A stretch of 64,000 nt of DNA from CAYQQK01 sp964420065 (GTDB lineage Bacteria; Bacillota; Dethiobacteria; DTU022): contig CAYQQK010000004.1 in NCBI GenBank assembly GCA_964420065.1, forward strand, positions 62,001 through 126,000, in the 5' to 3' direction. Both the position numbers and the translations under genes were made by a program. The notes under the pieces were generated by a model, which did no database searches, was not told where the DNA came from, and worked only from the letters and a program-made list of their open reading frames with translations. Shown here piece after piece: positions 41,567 through 50,930 of this stretch. Positions within the stretch are counted from its first letter, which is position 1; every line of letters starts with the position of its first letter.

Positions 41567-44500
41567 ATGTACCTGAAGCGGTTGGATCTATGTGGTTTCA
41601 AGTCATTTCATGAAAAGACTTCGCTCGGGTTCGGTCCGGGTATTGCCGCCATTATCGGCCCGAACGGTTGCGGAAAAAGTAACCTGGTTGATGCAATCCG
41701 CTGGGTCCTGGGGGAACAGAGTGCGCGGGTGTTGCGGGGCACCAGAATGGAAGAATTTATCTTTGCGGGCACCGAACAGCGCAAACCGCTTCATTTTACC
41801 GAAATTTCTTTAACCCTGGCCGAGGTGGGATCCCGGTTGAACGTGGACTACGACGAGGTCATGATTACCCGCCGGCTCTATCGTTCCGGGGAAAGTGAAT
41901 ATTGCATCAACAAGGCTCCGTGCCGTCTTCGGGATATTACCGAAATGCTTCTTGATACCGGGGCGGGCCGAGATTTCTACTCCGTAATTGGGCAGGGCCG
42001 CGTTGAAGAGATCATCAACAGCCCCCCGGTCGATCGCCGTGAAATTTTCGAGGAAGCGGCAGGAATCCTCAAGTACAAGCTCCGTAAACGGGAGGCGCAG
42101 CGCCGCCTTGAAGAAACACGGGAAAACATGGTCCGGGTCCTGGATCTGTTTCACGAACTGGGAGATCAGGTTAAACCGTTGCAGGAACAGGCTGCGCAGG
42201 CCCGGAACTACCGTTTGCTGCAAGAACAACAACGCGTTTTGGAACGAGAGCTCTGTTCCTATCATCTCTTTTATAAAGGGGCGGAGTTGGAGCAGGCGGA
42301 GTTGCAACTGCGTGAAGCCGGAAGTGTCCTGGCTGCGCTGCGGGTCGAGGAAGGGAAAAGTGAGGAGATGCTTTTCGATCTGAAAAAACAACAAACAGAA
42401 CTTGTTCTGTTGTTGGAGACCGAAGAGCGGGAATTGAACCGGCAGATGCGAAAGGCGGAGCAAGCCGAGGCACAGTTAAAAGTTTTGCAGGAGCGGGCCG
42501 ATCATGCCGGACAACAACAGGCGGAACAGGAACGCCAACGGGTGGAACAAGGACGGCGGGTGAGAAGGTTACAGGAGGAACGGGAGCGGTTGCAGCAGGA
42601 GCAGACCACCAACCGTGTCGCGGCCTCCGCCGTTGAAACGCGGCGCCGTACTTTTCAGGATCGTCTGGCCGAACTCGGACATGATGCAACCATGCACGCG
42701 GTTGAGAAACGTCGGCATGATCTGCACCGGGTTTCTTCCGCCGCCGGGGCGTTGCAGGCGGCGGCGGAAGAACTACAGCGGCAGGTGGAACAGACGGACC
42801 GGCGCCTCCTGGCACTGGAGCGGGAGGCGAGAGAGCCGGCGGATGAGATACGGCTCGTGGTGCAGGAAAGGGCGGCCTTGCGGAAACAGCTCCGGCTTTT
42901 GGCCGCAGAATTGAAAGAGAAGGAGCGAATTTGCCGGCAGGCCGGCGCCGAAAAACGGGAGGCAGCGGACAAGATGGAAACCCTCCGGCAACGGCAGAAG
43001 GAGCTGGATCGGAAGCTGCGTTCCATTGAAAGCCGTATGCAGCTATTGCAGGAGCAGAAATCCGAGATGAGCGGCTATTACCGCGGCGTGCGTGAAATCA
43101 TGCAGGCGCAGCGCCGGGGTGATCCGGCATTGTCCGGAATCGTTGGACCGGTGGTGGAACTGGTTACGGTTCCGGCCAGGTACACCCGGGCTATTGAAGC
43201 CGCCCTTGGCGGCGGATTGCAGGACATCGTGACCCAAACCGAAGAAGCGGCCCGCCAGGGGATCGAATTCTTGAAACGATTTCGCCTGGGCTGGGCCACG
43301 TTTTTGCCCCTCGATACCTTGCGCCTCTTTACCGGCGGCCTCGAGCGTTACCCCCGCTGGAGAAAGGTTGAAGGGGCCCTGGGGAAGGCGTCCGAGCTGG
43401 TGCAGGTGGATCCGGTTTATCGCAAAGCGGTGGATTATTTGGCCGCTTCCACCGCTGTCGTTCGTGACTTGAAGGCGGCTACCCGGGTGGCCAGGGAAAT
43501 TGAATACAGTTGCCGGGTGGTAACCCTGGAAGGCGACCTGGTCAACCCCGGGGGAGCCCTGCGGGGGGGAAGTGTTTCCCGGGGCGGGGGCGGAATGCCC
43601 CTCGGCCGGAAGCAAGAAATTATCAACCTGGGCGAGCAACGGGCTGCCCTGGAAGAACAATTGTCCGACCTCGACCGCCGGCTTGCCGTTTTACAAAAAC
43701 ACCTGATCGTGACCGGGGCGGAGTGCCAAACAGCGGAAAAGGCGCGGCAGGAAATGCACACCCGCCGGGAAAGAAGCGGCAGGAATTACCGTGATTATTA
43801 CCGGGAAGAGATACGTTTGCGGGAAAGCCTGGCCCGAATAAAAACAGCCGGGGCGAAGGCGCAGGAAGAGAATGCGGCCCTCCGGGAACGCCTTCAGGAA
43901 AAAAAGAGATCGGCACAAGTGAAACAGAATCAGGCGGCCTGTGTAATGGAAGAGCTGGTCGGAATGGAGGAAGAGTACCGCCGTAGTCATGCCGAACAGA
44001 AAGAGTTGGAAGATGGACTGACCGGCGTACTGCTTGAGCTGAACACCTTGCAGGAACAAAAACGGTCCTTGCAGGAACGACTGGATCGTTCCGGTTCAGA
44101 GCTGGCTGCATTCCACGGAGAAGAAACCCGTCTGGAGCAGGAAATGGCCCGGAGGCGGGAGTTGCAGGAATCTCTTGAGTTGGAGCAGGAGGGCCTTCGA
44201 ATCGTGCTCATCGAGTTGGGAGAAAAAAATGCAGCCGCCATGGTCGTGGTCGAGGCTCACAAGCGGGAGCTTTCATCCGTGGCGGCCAGCCTGGCGGAAG
44301 TGGAGGAAACAGACCGTCGCCGGCGGGCCCGCCTGGGCCGCCTGGAGAGGCGGGAACGCCACCTGGCCGTGGAAGAAAGCCGTTTGCGCGCCGAAACAAG
44401 TTTTTGGAAGCAACGCTTTCGCGACCTTTGCGGCAATTACCCGCCCCCGGAACCTGTTCCGGGCTTCCAACCGGAAGAAACCGAAAACCGTGTTGCCTCA

Positions 44501-45127
44501 CTTAAGGAAGATTTGGAGGCCATGGGGGATGTCAATCTCGGTGCAATCGAGGAGCTGGCCCGTCTGGAAGATCGCCTCCACTTTTTACAGGGGCAGCTGA
44601 ACGACTTGCAGCAAGGGGAACAGTCCTTGCACAAGGTTTTGGCAAAAATTGATGGGAGTATGGAACAGTCTTTCAATCAAACTTTTGCCTTGATTCAGGA
44701 AAGTTTCCAGGCTGTTTTCACGGAACTGTTCGAGGGAGGCCGGGCTGTTTTAAGGCTGTCCGATCCCGAGGATGTTCTCGGATCGGGGATCGAGATCGTG
44801 GCCCAGCCGCCGGGCAAAAAACTGCAGAATATCACTCTCCTTTCCGCCGGTGAAAAGGTCCTCACTGCGCTGGCCCTGATTTTTGCTGTTCTCCGTCACA
44901 ATCCGGCCCCTTTTTATCTTTTGGATGAGGTCGAATCCGCCCTGGACGAAACCAATCTGGCTCGGTTTGCCCGCTTCTTGCAACACGCCTCCCGTCAAGC
45001 CCAGTTTATCCTGATCACCCACCGTCGTCAGACCATGGAACTGGCCGACGTGATCTACGGGTTGACCATGTCCGAACCCGGCGTCTCCCGCTTGGTTTCG
45101 GTCCGCCGTGATGAACTGGCCGGCTAG
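41567..45127 (+). CDS. smc: chromosome segregation ATPase SMC
   Basis: The condensin-like ATPase that compacts and segregates the chromosome. The 1186-residue protein has the N-terminal Walker A GPNGCGKSNLVDAIRWVLGE, two long coiled coils (about 170-490 and 680-1000, rich in Q, E, R and L) and a hinge around 510-650 (VPARYTRAIEAALGGGLQD; NPGGALRGGSVSRGG). The C-terminal head has the ABC signature LLSAGEKVLTALAL and Walker B FYLLDEVESALDETN. The signature reads LSAGE rather than the usual LSGGE. The length is normal. Confidence 0.96.
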   Translation: MYLKRLDLCGFKSFHEKTSLGFGPGIAAIIGPNGCGKSNLVDAIRWVLGEQSARVLRGTRMEEFIFAGTEQRKPLHFTEISLTLAEVGSRLNVDYDEVMITRRLYRSGESEYCINKAPCRLRDITEMLLDTGAGRDFYSVIGQGRVEEIINSPPVDRREIFEEAAGILKYKLRKREAQRRLEETRENMVRVLDLFHELGDQVKPLQEQAAQARNYRLLQEQQRVLERELCSYHLFYKGAELEQAELQLREAGSVLAALRVEEGKSEEMLFDLKKQQTELVLLLETEERELNRQMRKAEQAEAQLKVLQERADHAGQQQAEQERQRVEQGRRVRRLQEERERLQQEQTTNRVAASAVETRRRTFQDRLAELGHDATMHAVEKRRHDLHRVSSAAGALQAAAEELQRQVEQTDRRLLALEREAREPADEIRLVVQERAALRKQLRLLAAELKEKERICRQAGAEKREAADKMETLRQRQKELDRKLRSIESRMQLLQEQKSEMSGYYRGVREIMQAQRRGDPALSGIVGPVVELVTVPARYTRAIEAALGGGLQDIVTQTEEAARQGIEFLKRFRLGWATFLPLDTLRLFTGGLERYPRWRKVEGALGKASELVQVDPVYRKAVDYLAASTAVVRDLKAATRVAREIEYSCRVVTLEGDLVNPGGALRGGSVSRGGGGMPLGRKQEIINLGEQRAALEEQLSDLDRRLAVLQKHLIVTGAECQTAEKARQEMHTRRERSGRNYRDYYREEIRLRESLARIKTAGAKAQEENAALRERLQEKKRSAQVKQNQAACVMEELVGMEEEYRRSHAEQKELEDGLTGVLLELNTLQEQKRSLQERLDRSGSELAAFHGEETRLEQEMARRRELQESLELEQEGLRIVLIELGEKNAAAMVVVEAHKRELSSVAASLAEVEETDRRRRARLGRLERRERHLAVEESRLRAETSFWKQRFRDLCGNYPPPEPVPGFQPEETENRVASLKEDLEAMGDVNLGAIEELARLEDRLHFLQGQLNDLQQGEQSLHKVLAKIDGSMEQSFNQTFALIQESFQAVFTELFEGGRAVLRLSDPEDVLGSGIEIVAQPPGKKLQNITLLSAGEKVLTALALIFAVLRHNPAPFYLLDEVESALDETNLARFARFLQHASRQAQFILITHRRQTMELADVIYGLTMSEPGVSRLVSVRRDELAG

Positions 45128-45193
45128 ACCGGGCATCATACCGGGGGAACAGGGAAAAAATGAGCATAATGTATGGAAGGTGGTCCGGATCAA

Positions 45194-46126
45194 GTGAGCT
45201 TGATCAAAAAATTTGGGGAAGGGCTGCTCCGGAGCCGGGAAGGTTTTATCCGTCGTCTTGACTTTTTGTTCAGGGTAGGTGAGATTGACGCCGCGTTTTA
45301 CGACGAACTCGAAGAAATCCTGATCCAGGGCGATGTTGGTGTGAAGACGACATCGAAGCTGTTGCAGCGTTTGCGGGAGGAAGTTGGCCGGACCCGCGCC
45401 CGTAAACGTGAAGAAGCACGGAAGATCCTGACCGGTTTGCTCGTTTCCTTCATGACGCTACCGCTCGAGCTGGAAAAGCCCCCCGGTCAACCCCTGGTGA
45501 TTTTACTGGTCGGAGTAAACGGATCGGGCAAGACCACCACTGCCGCCAAACTGGCTCGTCACTACAAGGAAAAGGGGAAAAAGGTGCTCCTGGTCGCCGG
45601 TGATACTTTTCGGGCCGCCGCGATCGACCAGATTCAGATTTGGGCCGAGCGGGCCGGAGTGGAACTGGTACGGACCCAACCCGGGTCCGATCCGGGGGCA
45701 GTTTTTTTTGATGCTCTTGAGGCTGCCAGGGCCAGGGGATCAGACGTAGTGATCGGTGATACCGCCGGCAGGCTTCACACCAAAACAAACTTGATGCATG
45801 AACTGGAAAAAATCAACCGGGTCATCAGCCGGTCCCTTCCCGGGGCGCCGCACCAGGTGCTTCTGGTGATCGATGCCACTACCGGCCAGAACGGTGTTGT
45901 GCAGGCTGCCTCGTTCAGCCGGGCTGTTCCTGTAAGCGGCCTGGTTCTGACCAAGCTGGACGGCACTGCCCGGGGAGGCATCGTTGTCGGTATCCAGGAG
46001 ACGCTCGCCCTACCGGTATGTTATGTGGGAACAGGGGAGAAAATGGATGATCTTGCTCCCTTTGATGCCGCCGCCTTTGCCGGGGCGCTTCTGGGCCGGC
46101 TAAGCCCGGCTGGTGAACAGGAGTGA
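45194..46126 (+). CDS. ftsY: signal recognition particle receptor FtsY
   Basis: The membrane-associated SRP receptor GTPase that docks ribosome-SRP complexes. The N domain (FLFRVGEIDAAFYDELEEILIQGDVG) is followed by the G domain: GVNGSGKTTTAAKLA, DTFRAAAIDQ, DTAGRLHT, TKLDGTARGG and GTGEKMDDLAPF. There is almost no acidic A domain, as is common in Firmicutes. The start is uncertain: the GTG at 45194 (310 residues) follows GGAAGGTGG, while an ATG at 45173 would add seven residues. Its last 27 bases overlap the convergent transporter gene. Confidence 0.93.
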   Translation: MSLIKKFGEGLLRSREGFIRRLDFLFRVGEIDAAFYDELEEILIQGDVGVKTTSKLLQRLREEVGRTRARKREEARKILTGLLVSFMTLPLELEKPPGQPLVILLVGVNGSGKTTTAAKLARHYKEKGKKVLLVAGDTFRAAAIDQIQIWAERAGVELVRTQPGSDPGAVFFDALEAARARGSDVVIGDTAGRLHTKTNLMHELEKINRVISRSLPGAPHQVLLVIDATTGQNGVVQAASFSRAVPVSGLVLTKLDGTARGGIVVGIQETLALPVCYVGTGEKMDDLAPFDAAAFAGALLGRLSPAGEQE

Positions 46127-46855
46127 AAACCCGGCGAAAAATAATAAAACATAGATCAAGAGACGAAATATCCTTTCATCGATCCGGGAGTGTATCCGTT
46201 CACCGACCAAAATACCAAGCAGGAGTGCCGGCAATAACAACGCGCTTGTTTTCAAGGTGCCGGTCGTTAGTTTCCCGTTCAAAAAATAATTGGTGCACAG
46301 AATGACGGTCATGATCAACCAGAGCAATGAAAGCGTACTTCGGAATACTTTTTTATCGTTAAATTTTCTGCCTGCATAATAAACAACCATCGGTCCGCCC
46401 GTAGCATAAATGCCGTGCATAATACCGCCCGCGATCAGGCAGAGCGCCGATTGGAATGTGTTCAAGGGCTTGCGCGGCGAGGATGTACTTGTCCGGAAAA
46501 ACCCGAAGAATTCAAAAGCAGTGATCAAAATAACCAGGAAGCCGAAAGCAGTTTGCAAGATCATGCTCCGCCCAAGGTTGAAAATAAAGAGGCCGGCTGC
46601 CATTCCAACAGCGAAAAAAGGCAAAATGGCGCGTGTCAAGGTACGCCAGTCGATCGACTGATAGTAGCGCGTCACCAGGTAAAAACTTAAAAAAAAGTTC
46701 AAGGGAATGATCAGCGGCAAAATCGTTTCAATGTGGTAGAGGTTGCCTCCAAGGGCAAGGGTGATGAGCGTGCATCCGAACCCCGATACCGCTTCCGACA
46801 TCTGTGCCAGCATCACGATCAAAAAAAAGATATAAAAAGCCGGCTCGTCAAGCAT
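46100..46855 (-). CDS. TauE/SafE family sulfite/anion exporter
   Basis: A 251-residue integral-membrane protein with about eight helices. It has the TauE/SafE internal repeat (an N-terminal EAVSGFGCTLITLALGG and a second-half GGIMHGIYATGGPMVVYY). Members export sulfite, sulfoacetate or other small anions; the substrate here is unknown. AGGAGAAGACCC precedes the ATG. It is inserted on the opposite strand into an otherwise collinear translation superoperon, and its 3' end overlaps ftsY by 27 bases. Confidence 0.85.
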   Translation of the reverse strand: MLDEPAFYIFFLIVMLAQMSEAVSGFGCTLITLALGGNLYHIETILPLIIPLNFFLSFYLVTRYYQSIDWRTLTRAILPFFAVGMAAGLFIFNLGRSMILQTAFGFLVILITAFEFFGFFRTSTSSPRKPLNTFQSALCLIAGGIMHGIYATGGPMVVYYAGRKFNDKKVFRSTLSLLWLIMTVILCTNYFLNGKLTTGTLKTSALLLPALLLGILVGERIHSRIDERIFRLLIYVLLFFAGFSLLFTSRA

Positions 46856-47094
46856 GGGTCTTCTCCTGGCGATGCCTGTGCATGTTAGACTGACGGAGAA
46901 AACGGTATTTCATCTTTTCTCCACGCCTGCATGTATCCGCATCTTCATTTCCGGCTGCCTCCCTGGTGAATATATTATGCATTACCCGCGAGCTGACTTC
47001 AACTGAAACGGATGCATTTTTAAATATTTGCATATTCCGGGACAATATGATAAGCTTCAACTGTGTAAAGGGTTTACCCTTGACAGGAGTGGCG

Positions 47095-47442
47095 ATGCTC
47101 AAGAAGTTCAACCGGATCAATTTACTTTTTGACATCTATGGCCCCCTGTTGACGTTACGGCAACGGGGGGCTTTGCGCCTTTACTACGCAGATGACCTTT
47201 CGTTGAGGGAAATCGCCGGGGAGTACGGTATCAGTCGCCAGGCGGTTTATGATCTGCTGCGTCGCGCGGTCAAGACGCTGGAGATGCTGGAATGCAAGCT
47301 GGAGCTGTGCGCCCGCTTTCACCACCGGCAGGAATGTCTTGAAGAAGCTTGCCGCATCCTTGAAAGTTGTGCCGGCCGTGATGGCGCCCTGGAACGGTTG
47401 AAAAGTATCGTGGCCGAGTTGCGGTTGCAAAATGAACAATAA
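47095..47442 (+). CDS. ylxM: YlxM-family DNA-binding protein of the SRP locus
   Basis: A 115-residue protein with a sigma-70-region-4-like helix-turn-helix (LTLRQRGALRLYYADDLSLREIAGEYGISRQAVYDLLRRA). YlxM is almost always encoded directly before ffh and is thought to regulate SRP components. The ATG at 47095 follows AGGAG; longer in-frame starts add unconserved sequence. A small palindrome AAGGGT-TT-ACCCTT lies just upstream of the ribosome-binding site and could be its own operator. Confidence 0.9.
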   Translation: MLKKFNRINLLFDIYGPLLTLRQRGALRLYYADDLSLREIAGEYGISRQAVYDLLRRAVKTLEMLECKLELCARFHHRQECLEEACRILESCAGRDGALERLKSIVAELRLQNEQ

Positions 47443-47557
47443 AATGCCATGTGCAAAAAATGTGCACAAAAACCGGTTGAGTTATGGTAAACTATAATGA
47501 ATATATCCACCTGGTAACGCAGTATGGGTTTGGCGGCACTGGTAAAGGAAGAGCATT

Positions 47558-48910
47558 GTGTTCAGTAACCTGGCGGAAAAATTGCAGAACACCCTGCGCT
47601 CGTTGCGCGGGAGAGGCAAACTGAATGAGAAAGATGTGGATCAGGCGATACGGGATGTCCGCCTGGCACTTCTTGAAGCCGACGTTAATTTCAAGGTCGT
47701 TAAAAACTTCGTGACCGCAGTGAGGGAGCGTGCCGTCGGGCAAGAAGTCCTCAAAAGCCTTACTCCCGGCCAGCAAGTAGTAAAAATTGTCCATGAGGAA
47801 TTAACGGCCCTGATGGGAGAAAAACAGAGCCGCCTTGAATTCAGTGATCCCCCCCCCGCTTTATTGATGTTGGTGGGGCTGCAAGGTTCGGGTAAAACCA
47901 CCACGGCGGTGAAACTCGCCTCTTACCTGCGCGGGCGCGGCCACCGGCCGCTTCTCGTGGCGGCCGATATTTATCGTCCCGGAGCCATCCGGCAGCTTGA
48001 AGTGCTCGGCCGGGAGGCCGAATTGCCTTATTATAGTGATCCGCAGGAGAATCCGGTCCGTATTTGTAGCCGGGCCCGCCAGGTTGCGGTGGAGAAAGGT
48101 TACGATCGGGTTCTTCTGGATACAGCCGGACGGTTGCACCTGGATCGGGAAATGATGAGTGAGCTTCAGGAAATCAAGGCGGCGGTGCAACCGGCGGAGG
48201 TGCTTCTGGTAGTTGATGCCATGACCGGCCAGGATGCCGTTAACGCCGCCGGCACATTTCACCGGGAGGTTGGCCTGACCGGAGTAATTCTGACCAAACT
48301 CGATGGTGATACCCGGGGCGGAGCAGCCCTTTCGGTGCGGGCGGTGACCGGTTGCCCGGTGAAGTTTGCCGGGGTGGGAGAAAAAATAGAAGCTCTGGAA
48401 CCTTTTCATCCCGAACGGATGGCCTCCCGTATTCTTGGCATGGGGGACATTCTGACCCTGATCGAAAAGGCGGAAGCCTCCCTCGATCAGGATAAAGCCA
48501 GGGAAATGCAAAAAAAATTGCGCACCCGGCAGTTCACGCTGGATGATTTTCGGGATCAACTCGATCAACTCCGTCGTTTGGGGCCGCTGGATCAGATCAT
48601 GACCATGTTGCCGGGGGCGGGCGCTCTGCCCCGCGAATTAAAAGACCTCACCCTGGGTGAAAAACAGTTGGACCGGGTTGAAGCGATCATCTGCTCGATG
48701 ACACCCGGTGAGCGTTGCAACCCCGCGATTATCAACAGCCGCCGTCGGCGGCGTATCGCATGCGGCAGCGGCACCACTATCCAGGAAGTGAACCGGCTTT
48801 TACAGCAGTTCGCCGCAATGCAAAAGATGTTAAAGAAAATGGGGGTTCAGGAAGCAAAAGGGCATCGGAAAAAACCAATCCGGAGAAAACGGGGTTTCCC
48901 CTTTTTCTAA
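47558..48910 (+). CDS. ffh: signal recognition particle protein Ffh
   Basis: The GTPase that binds signal peptides and 4.5S RNA. The 450-residue protein has the N domain (DVDQAIRDVRLALLEADVNFKVV) and the G domain with VGLQGSGKTTTAVKLA, DIYRPGAIRQL, DTAGRLHLD, TKLDGDTRGG and GVGEKIEALEPFHPERMASRILGMGD. The methionine-rich M domain (MLPGAGALP, MTPGERCNPAIINSRRRRRIACGSG) ends in a basic tail. It starts at a GTG behind AAAGGAAGAG. Confidence 0.97.
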   Translation: MFSNLAEKLQNTLRSLRGRGKLNEKDVDQAIRDVRLALLEADVNFKVVKNFVTAVRERAVGQEVLKSLTPGQQVVKIVHEELTALMGEKQSRLEFSDPPPALLMLVGLQGSGKTTTAVKLASYLRGRGHRPLLVAADIYRPGAIRQLEVLGREAELPYYSDPQENPVRICSRARQVAVEKGYDRVLLDTAGRLHLDREMMSELQEIKAAVQPAEVLLVVDAMTGQDAVNAAGTFHREVGLTGVILTKLDGDTRGGAALSVRAVTGCPVKFAGVGEKIEALEPFHPERMASRILGMGDILTLIEKAEASLDQDKAREMQKKLRTRQFTLDDFRDQLDQLRRLGPLDQIMTMLPGAGALPRELKDLTLGEKQLDRVEAIICSMTPGERCNPAIINSRRRRRIACGSGTTIQEVNRLLQQFAAMQKMLKKMGVQEAKGHRKKPIRRKRGFPFF

Positions 48911-48944
48911 TATAAACATTTCAAGTTGAGGCAGGTGAAAACAG

Positions 48945-49190
48945 GTGGCAGTTCGAATCAGATTAAAGCGCATGGGAGCAAAGAAAAAACCTTTCTACCG
49001 CATCGTGGTGGCGGATTCCCGGTTTCCGCGGGATGGCCGCTTTATCGAAGAAATCGGCTATTACAATCCTACAACCAAGCCCACCACCTTCGAGGTCAAT
49101 ACCGAAAAAGCCCGGGCGTGGCTGGAGCAGGGGGCCCGCCCCTCCGATACGGTAAAGGAACTCTTTATCAAGGCCGGGCTTGCCAAGTAA
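48945..49190 (+). CDS. rpsP: ribosomal protein bS16
   Basis: An 81-residue small-subunit protein. MAVRIRLKRMGAKKKPFYRI, then VVADSRFPRDGRFIEEIGYYNPT, is the S16 signature. It starts at a GTG behind GAGGCAGGTG. The rpsP-khpA-rimM-trmD-rplS order that follows is the standard Firmicutes arrangement. Confidence 0.98.
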   Translation: MAVRIRLKRMGAKKKPFYRIVVADSRFPRDGRFIEEIGYYNPTTKPTTFEVNTEKARAWLEQGARPSDTVKELFIKAGLAK

Positions 49191-49212
49191 CCTGGAACAA
49201 GGAGGGGTATGG

Positions 49213-49443
49213 GTGAAACAGCTGGTGGAATACATTGCCAAAGCGCTGGTAGATTACCCCGAACAAGTCGAAGTGAGGCAAGTCGAAGGAGAATGTTCCA
49301 TCACCTTGGAACTAAGAGTAGCCCCGGTGGACATGGGGAAGGTTATCGGCAGGCAGGGACGCATTGCCCGGGCCATGCGTACCGTAGTGAACGCGATGGC
49401 GATGAAAGAAAACACGCGGGTGATGGTTGAGATCGTTCAGTAA
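49213..49443 (+). CDS. khpA: KH-domain RNA-binding protein KhpA (YlqC)
   Basis: A 76-residue single KH domain with the GxxG loop in MGKVIGRQGRIARAMRTVV. It binds RNA with KhpB in other Firmicutes and influences cell elongation and sRNA function. AAGGAGGGG precedes the GTG at 49213. It lies between rpsP and rimM, as expected. Confidence 0.93.
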   Translation: MKQLVEYIAKALVDYPEQVEVRQVEGECSITLELRVAPVDMGKVIGRQGRIARAMRTVVNAMAMKENTRVMVEIVQ

Positions 49444-49460
49444 CCGGATGGAGGACAATT

Positions 49461-50051
49461 GTGAACCGGTCTATTTCCGGGAAATATGTGGCGGTAGGGC
49501 AGGTTACTTCTTGCCACGGCCTGACCGGAATGGTAAAGGTCAGGCCTTTAACCGGTTTGCCGGAGCGGTTACAAAAGCTGCGGAAGGTACTGGTCAAGGG
49601 TCCTTCCCTGGATTATCCTCGTGTGTTTACAGTGGAACGGGTTCTTCCCCTGGGTCGGCTATGGGCGGTTAAACTGGCCCGGTTGGACAGCCGGGAGGCG
49701 GCGGTGGCCCTGGTTGGCGGGTTGTTGCTAATACCGCACCGGAAACGTGCCTCCTTGCCCGAAGGGGCTTTTTACGTCGACCAGGTTATCGGCCTGACGG
49801 TGCGGGATGAAGCGGGCGCCAGGTTGGGACAGGTTGTCGGGGTTCTCCCGACGTGCGGTCATGATCTGTACGTGATCCGGTCCGGGACGGGCGAAACGGT
49901 GCCGAACTGCGACAGTACGGGCTGTCCCGGAAAGCACAGGGATCAGGGCGGAGAGTGGCTTCTGCCGGCGGTAAAGGATCTGGTGCTGGAAGTCAACCTT
50001 GCCGACGGGTTTATGATCGTGCGCCTGCCGGAAGGCCTGATCGGACTTTAG
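49461..50051 (+). CDS. rimM: ribosome maturation factor RimM with an unusual insertion
   Basis: Binds S19 and helps 30S maturation. The 196-residue protein has the N-terminal YVAVGQVTSCHGLTGMVKVRPLT and the PRC-barrel domain (FYVDQVIGLTVRDEAGARLGQVVGVLPTCGHDLYVIR ... LLPAVKDLVLEVNL). Between VIRSGTG and EWLLPAVKD there is an extra stretch of about 20 residues (ETVPNCDSTGCPGKHRDQGG) that ordinary RimM lacks. It contains two cysteines and a histidine that could bind metal. It starts at a GTG. Confidence 0.92.
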   Translation: MNRSISGKYVAVGQVTSCHGLTGMVKVRPLTGLPERLQKLRKVLVKGPSLDYPRVFTVERVLPLGRLWAVKLARLDSREAAVALVGGLLLIPHRKRASLPEGAFYVDQVIGLTVRDEAGARLGQVVGVLPTCGHDLYVIRSGTGETVPNCDSTGCPGKHRDQGGEWLLPAVKDLVLEVNLADGFMIVRLPEGLIGL

Positions 50052-50061
50052 GGGGTCTGCG

Positions 50062-50829
50062 ATGGAAAAGCCGCGTCTGCACATCGACGTGGTTACTATT
50101 TTCCCGGAAATGTTTGCCGCCCTTTTTGGTTCCGGCATGGTTAAACGGGCTCTGGATCGCGGGCTGGTGTGTTTTAAGGCGGTAGATCTGCGCCATTTTG
50201 CCCGGGGTCGGCATCGCCAGGTGGACGATGCTCCATACGGCGGAGGCAGCGGAATGATCTTCAAGCCGGAGCCGCTGTTTGAGGCGGTGGAAAGTCTTTC
50301 CTTTGCCGGGGGACAGAAACCGTGGGTGGTATTACTGACACCCCAGGGGCGTTCCTTAACCCAGGCGGTGGCACGGGAGCTGGCCGGCAAAGGTCACCTT
50401 ATTCTTTTATGTGGACGCTATGAAGGCGTGGACGAAAGGATCCGGGAAACACTGGCGGACGACGAAATATCGATCGGTGATTACATCCTTACCGGGGGTG
50501 AACCGGCCGCTGCGGTTGTTATCGATGCGGTATTCCGGCTGGTACCGGGTTTTCTGGAGGCGGAGGTGCTGGCCGAAGATTCCTTTGCCGGCGGTTTGCT
50601 TGAGTACCCCCAGTACACCCGTCCCCCCGTTTACCGGGAAATGGCGGTACCCGATGTCCTTTTGTCCGGGGATCATGGTGCAATTGCCCGCTGGCGCCGC
50701 CGGAAGTCCCTGCAGCGGACTCTGAACAGACGGCCGGATCTGCTTTTGGAGGCATGTCTTTCTCCGGACGATCACCAGTTTTTACGAACGTTGAGGGAAA
50801 AAGAAACGGGAAAACCGGAACCGGAATGA
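50062..50829 (+). CDS. trmD: tRNA (guanine-N1)-methyltransferase TrmD
   Basis: Makes m1G37 in tRNAs and so prevents +1 frameshifting. The 255-residue SPOUT enzyme shows IDVVTIFPEMF, DDAPYGGGSGMIFKPEP, LLCGRYEGVDERI, the trefoil-knot SIGDYILTGGEPAA and the C-terminal DHQFLRTLR. It starts ten bases after rimM. Confidence 0.97.
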   Translation: MEKPRLHIDVVTIFPEMFAALFGSGMVKRALDRGLVCFKAVDLRHFARGRHRQVDDAPYGGGSGMIFKPEPLFEAVESLSFAGGQKPWVVLLTPQGRSLTQAVARELAGKGHLILLCGRYEGVDERIRETLADDEISIGDYILTGGEPAAAVVIDAVFRLVPGFLEAEVLAEDSFAGGLLEYPQYTRPPVYREMAVPDVLLSGDHGAIARWRRRKSLQRTLNRRPDLLLEACLSPDDHQFLRTLREKETGKPEPE

Positions 50830-50930
50830 CAGGAATGCTTCAGGCAGGGGACCGATTATGGTCATATATTCAAGTGTGAGGGTTGGATCCGGTCAACCCG
50901 GATTCTTCTCCCAGAGGAGGTTTTTAACCG
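50830..50930 (+). promoter_or_regulatory. possible L19 leader structure
   Basis: ATCCGG-TCAAC-CCGGAT (50888-50904) forms a small perfect hairpin just before the rplS ribosome-binding site (AGAGGAGG). Autoregulatory L19 leaders are known in Firmicutes; whether this one matches them cannot be decided by eye. Confidence 0.3.
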
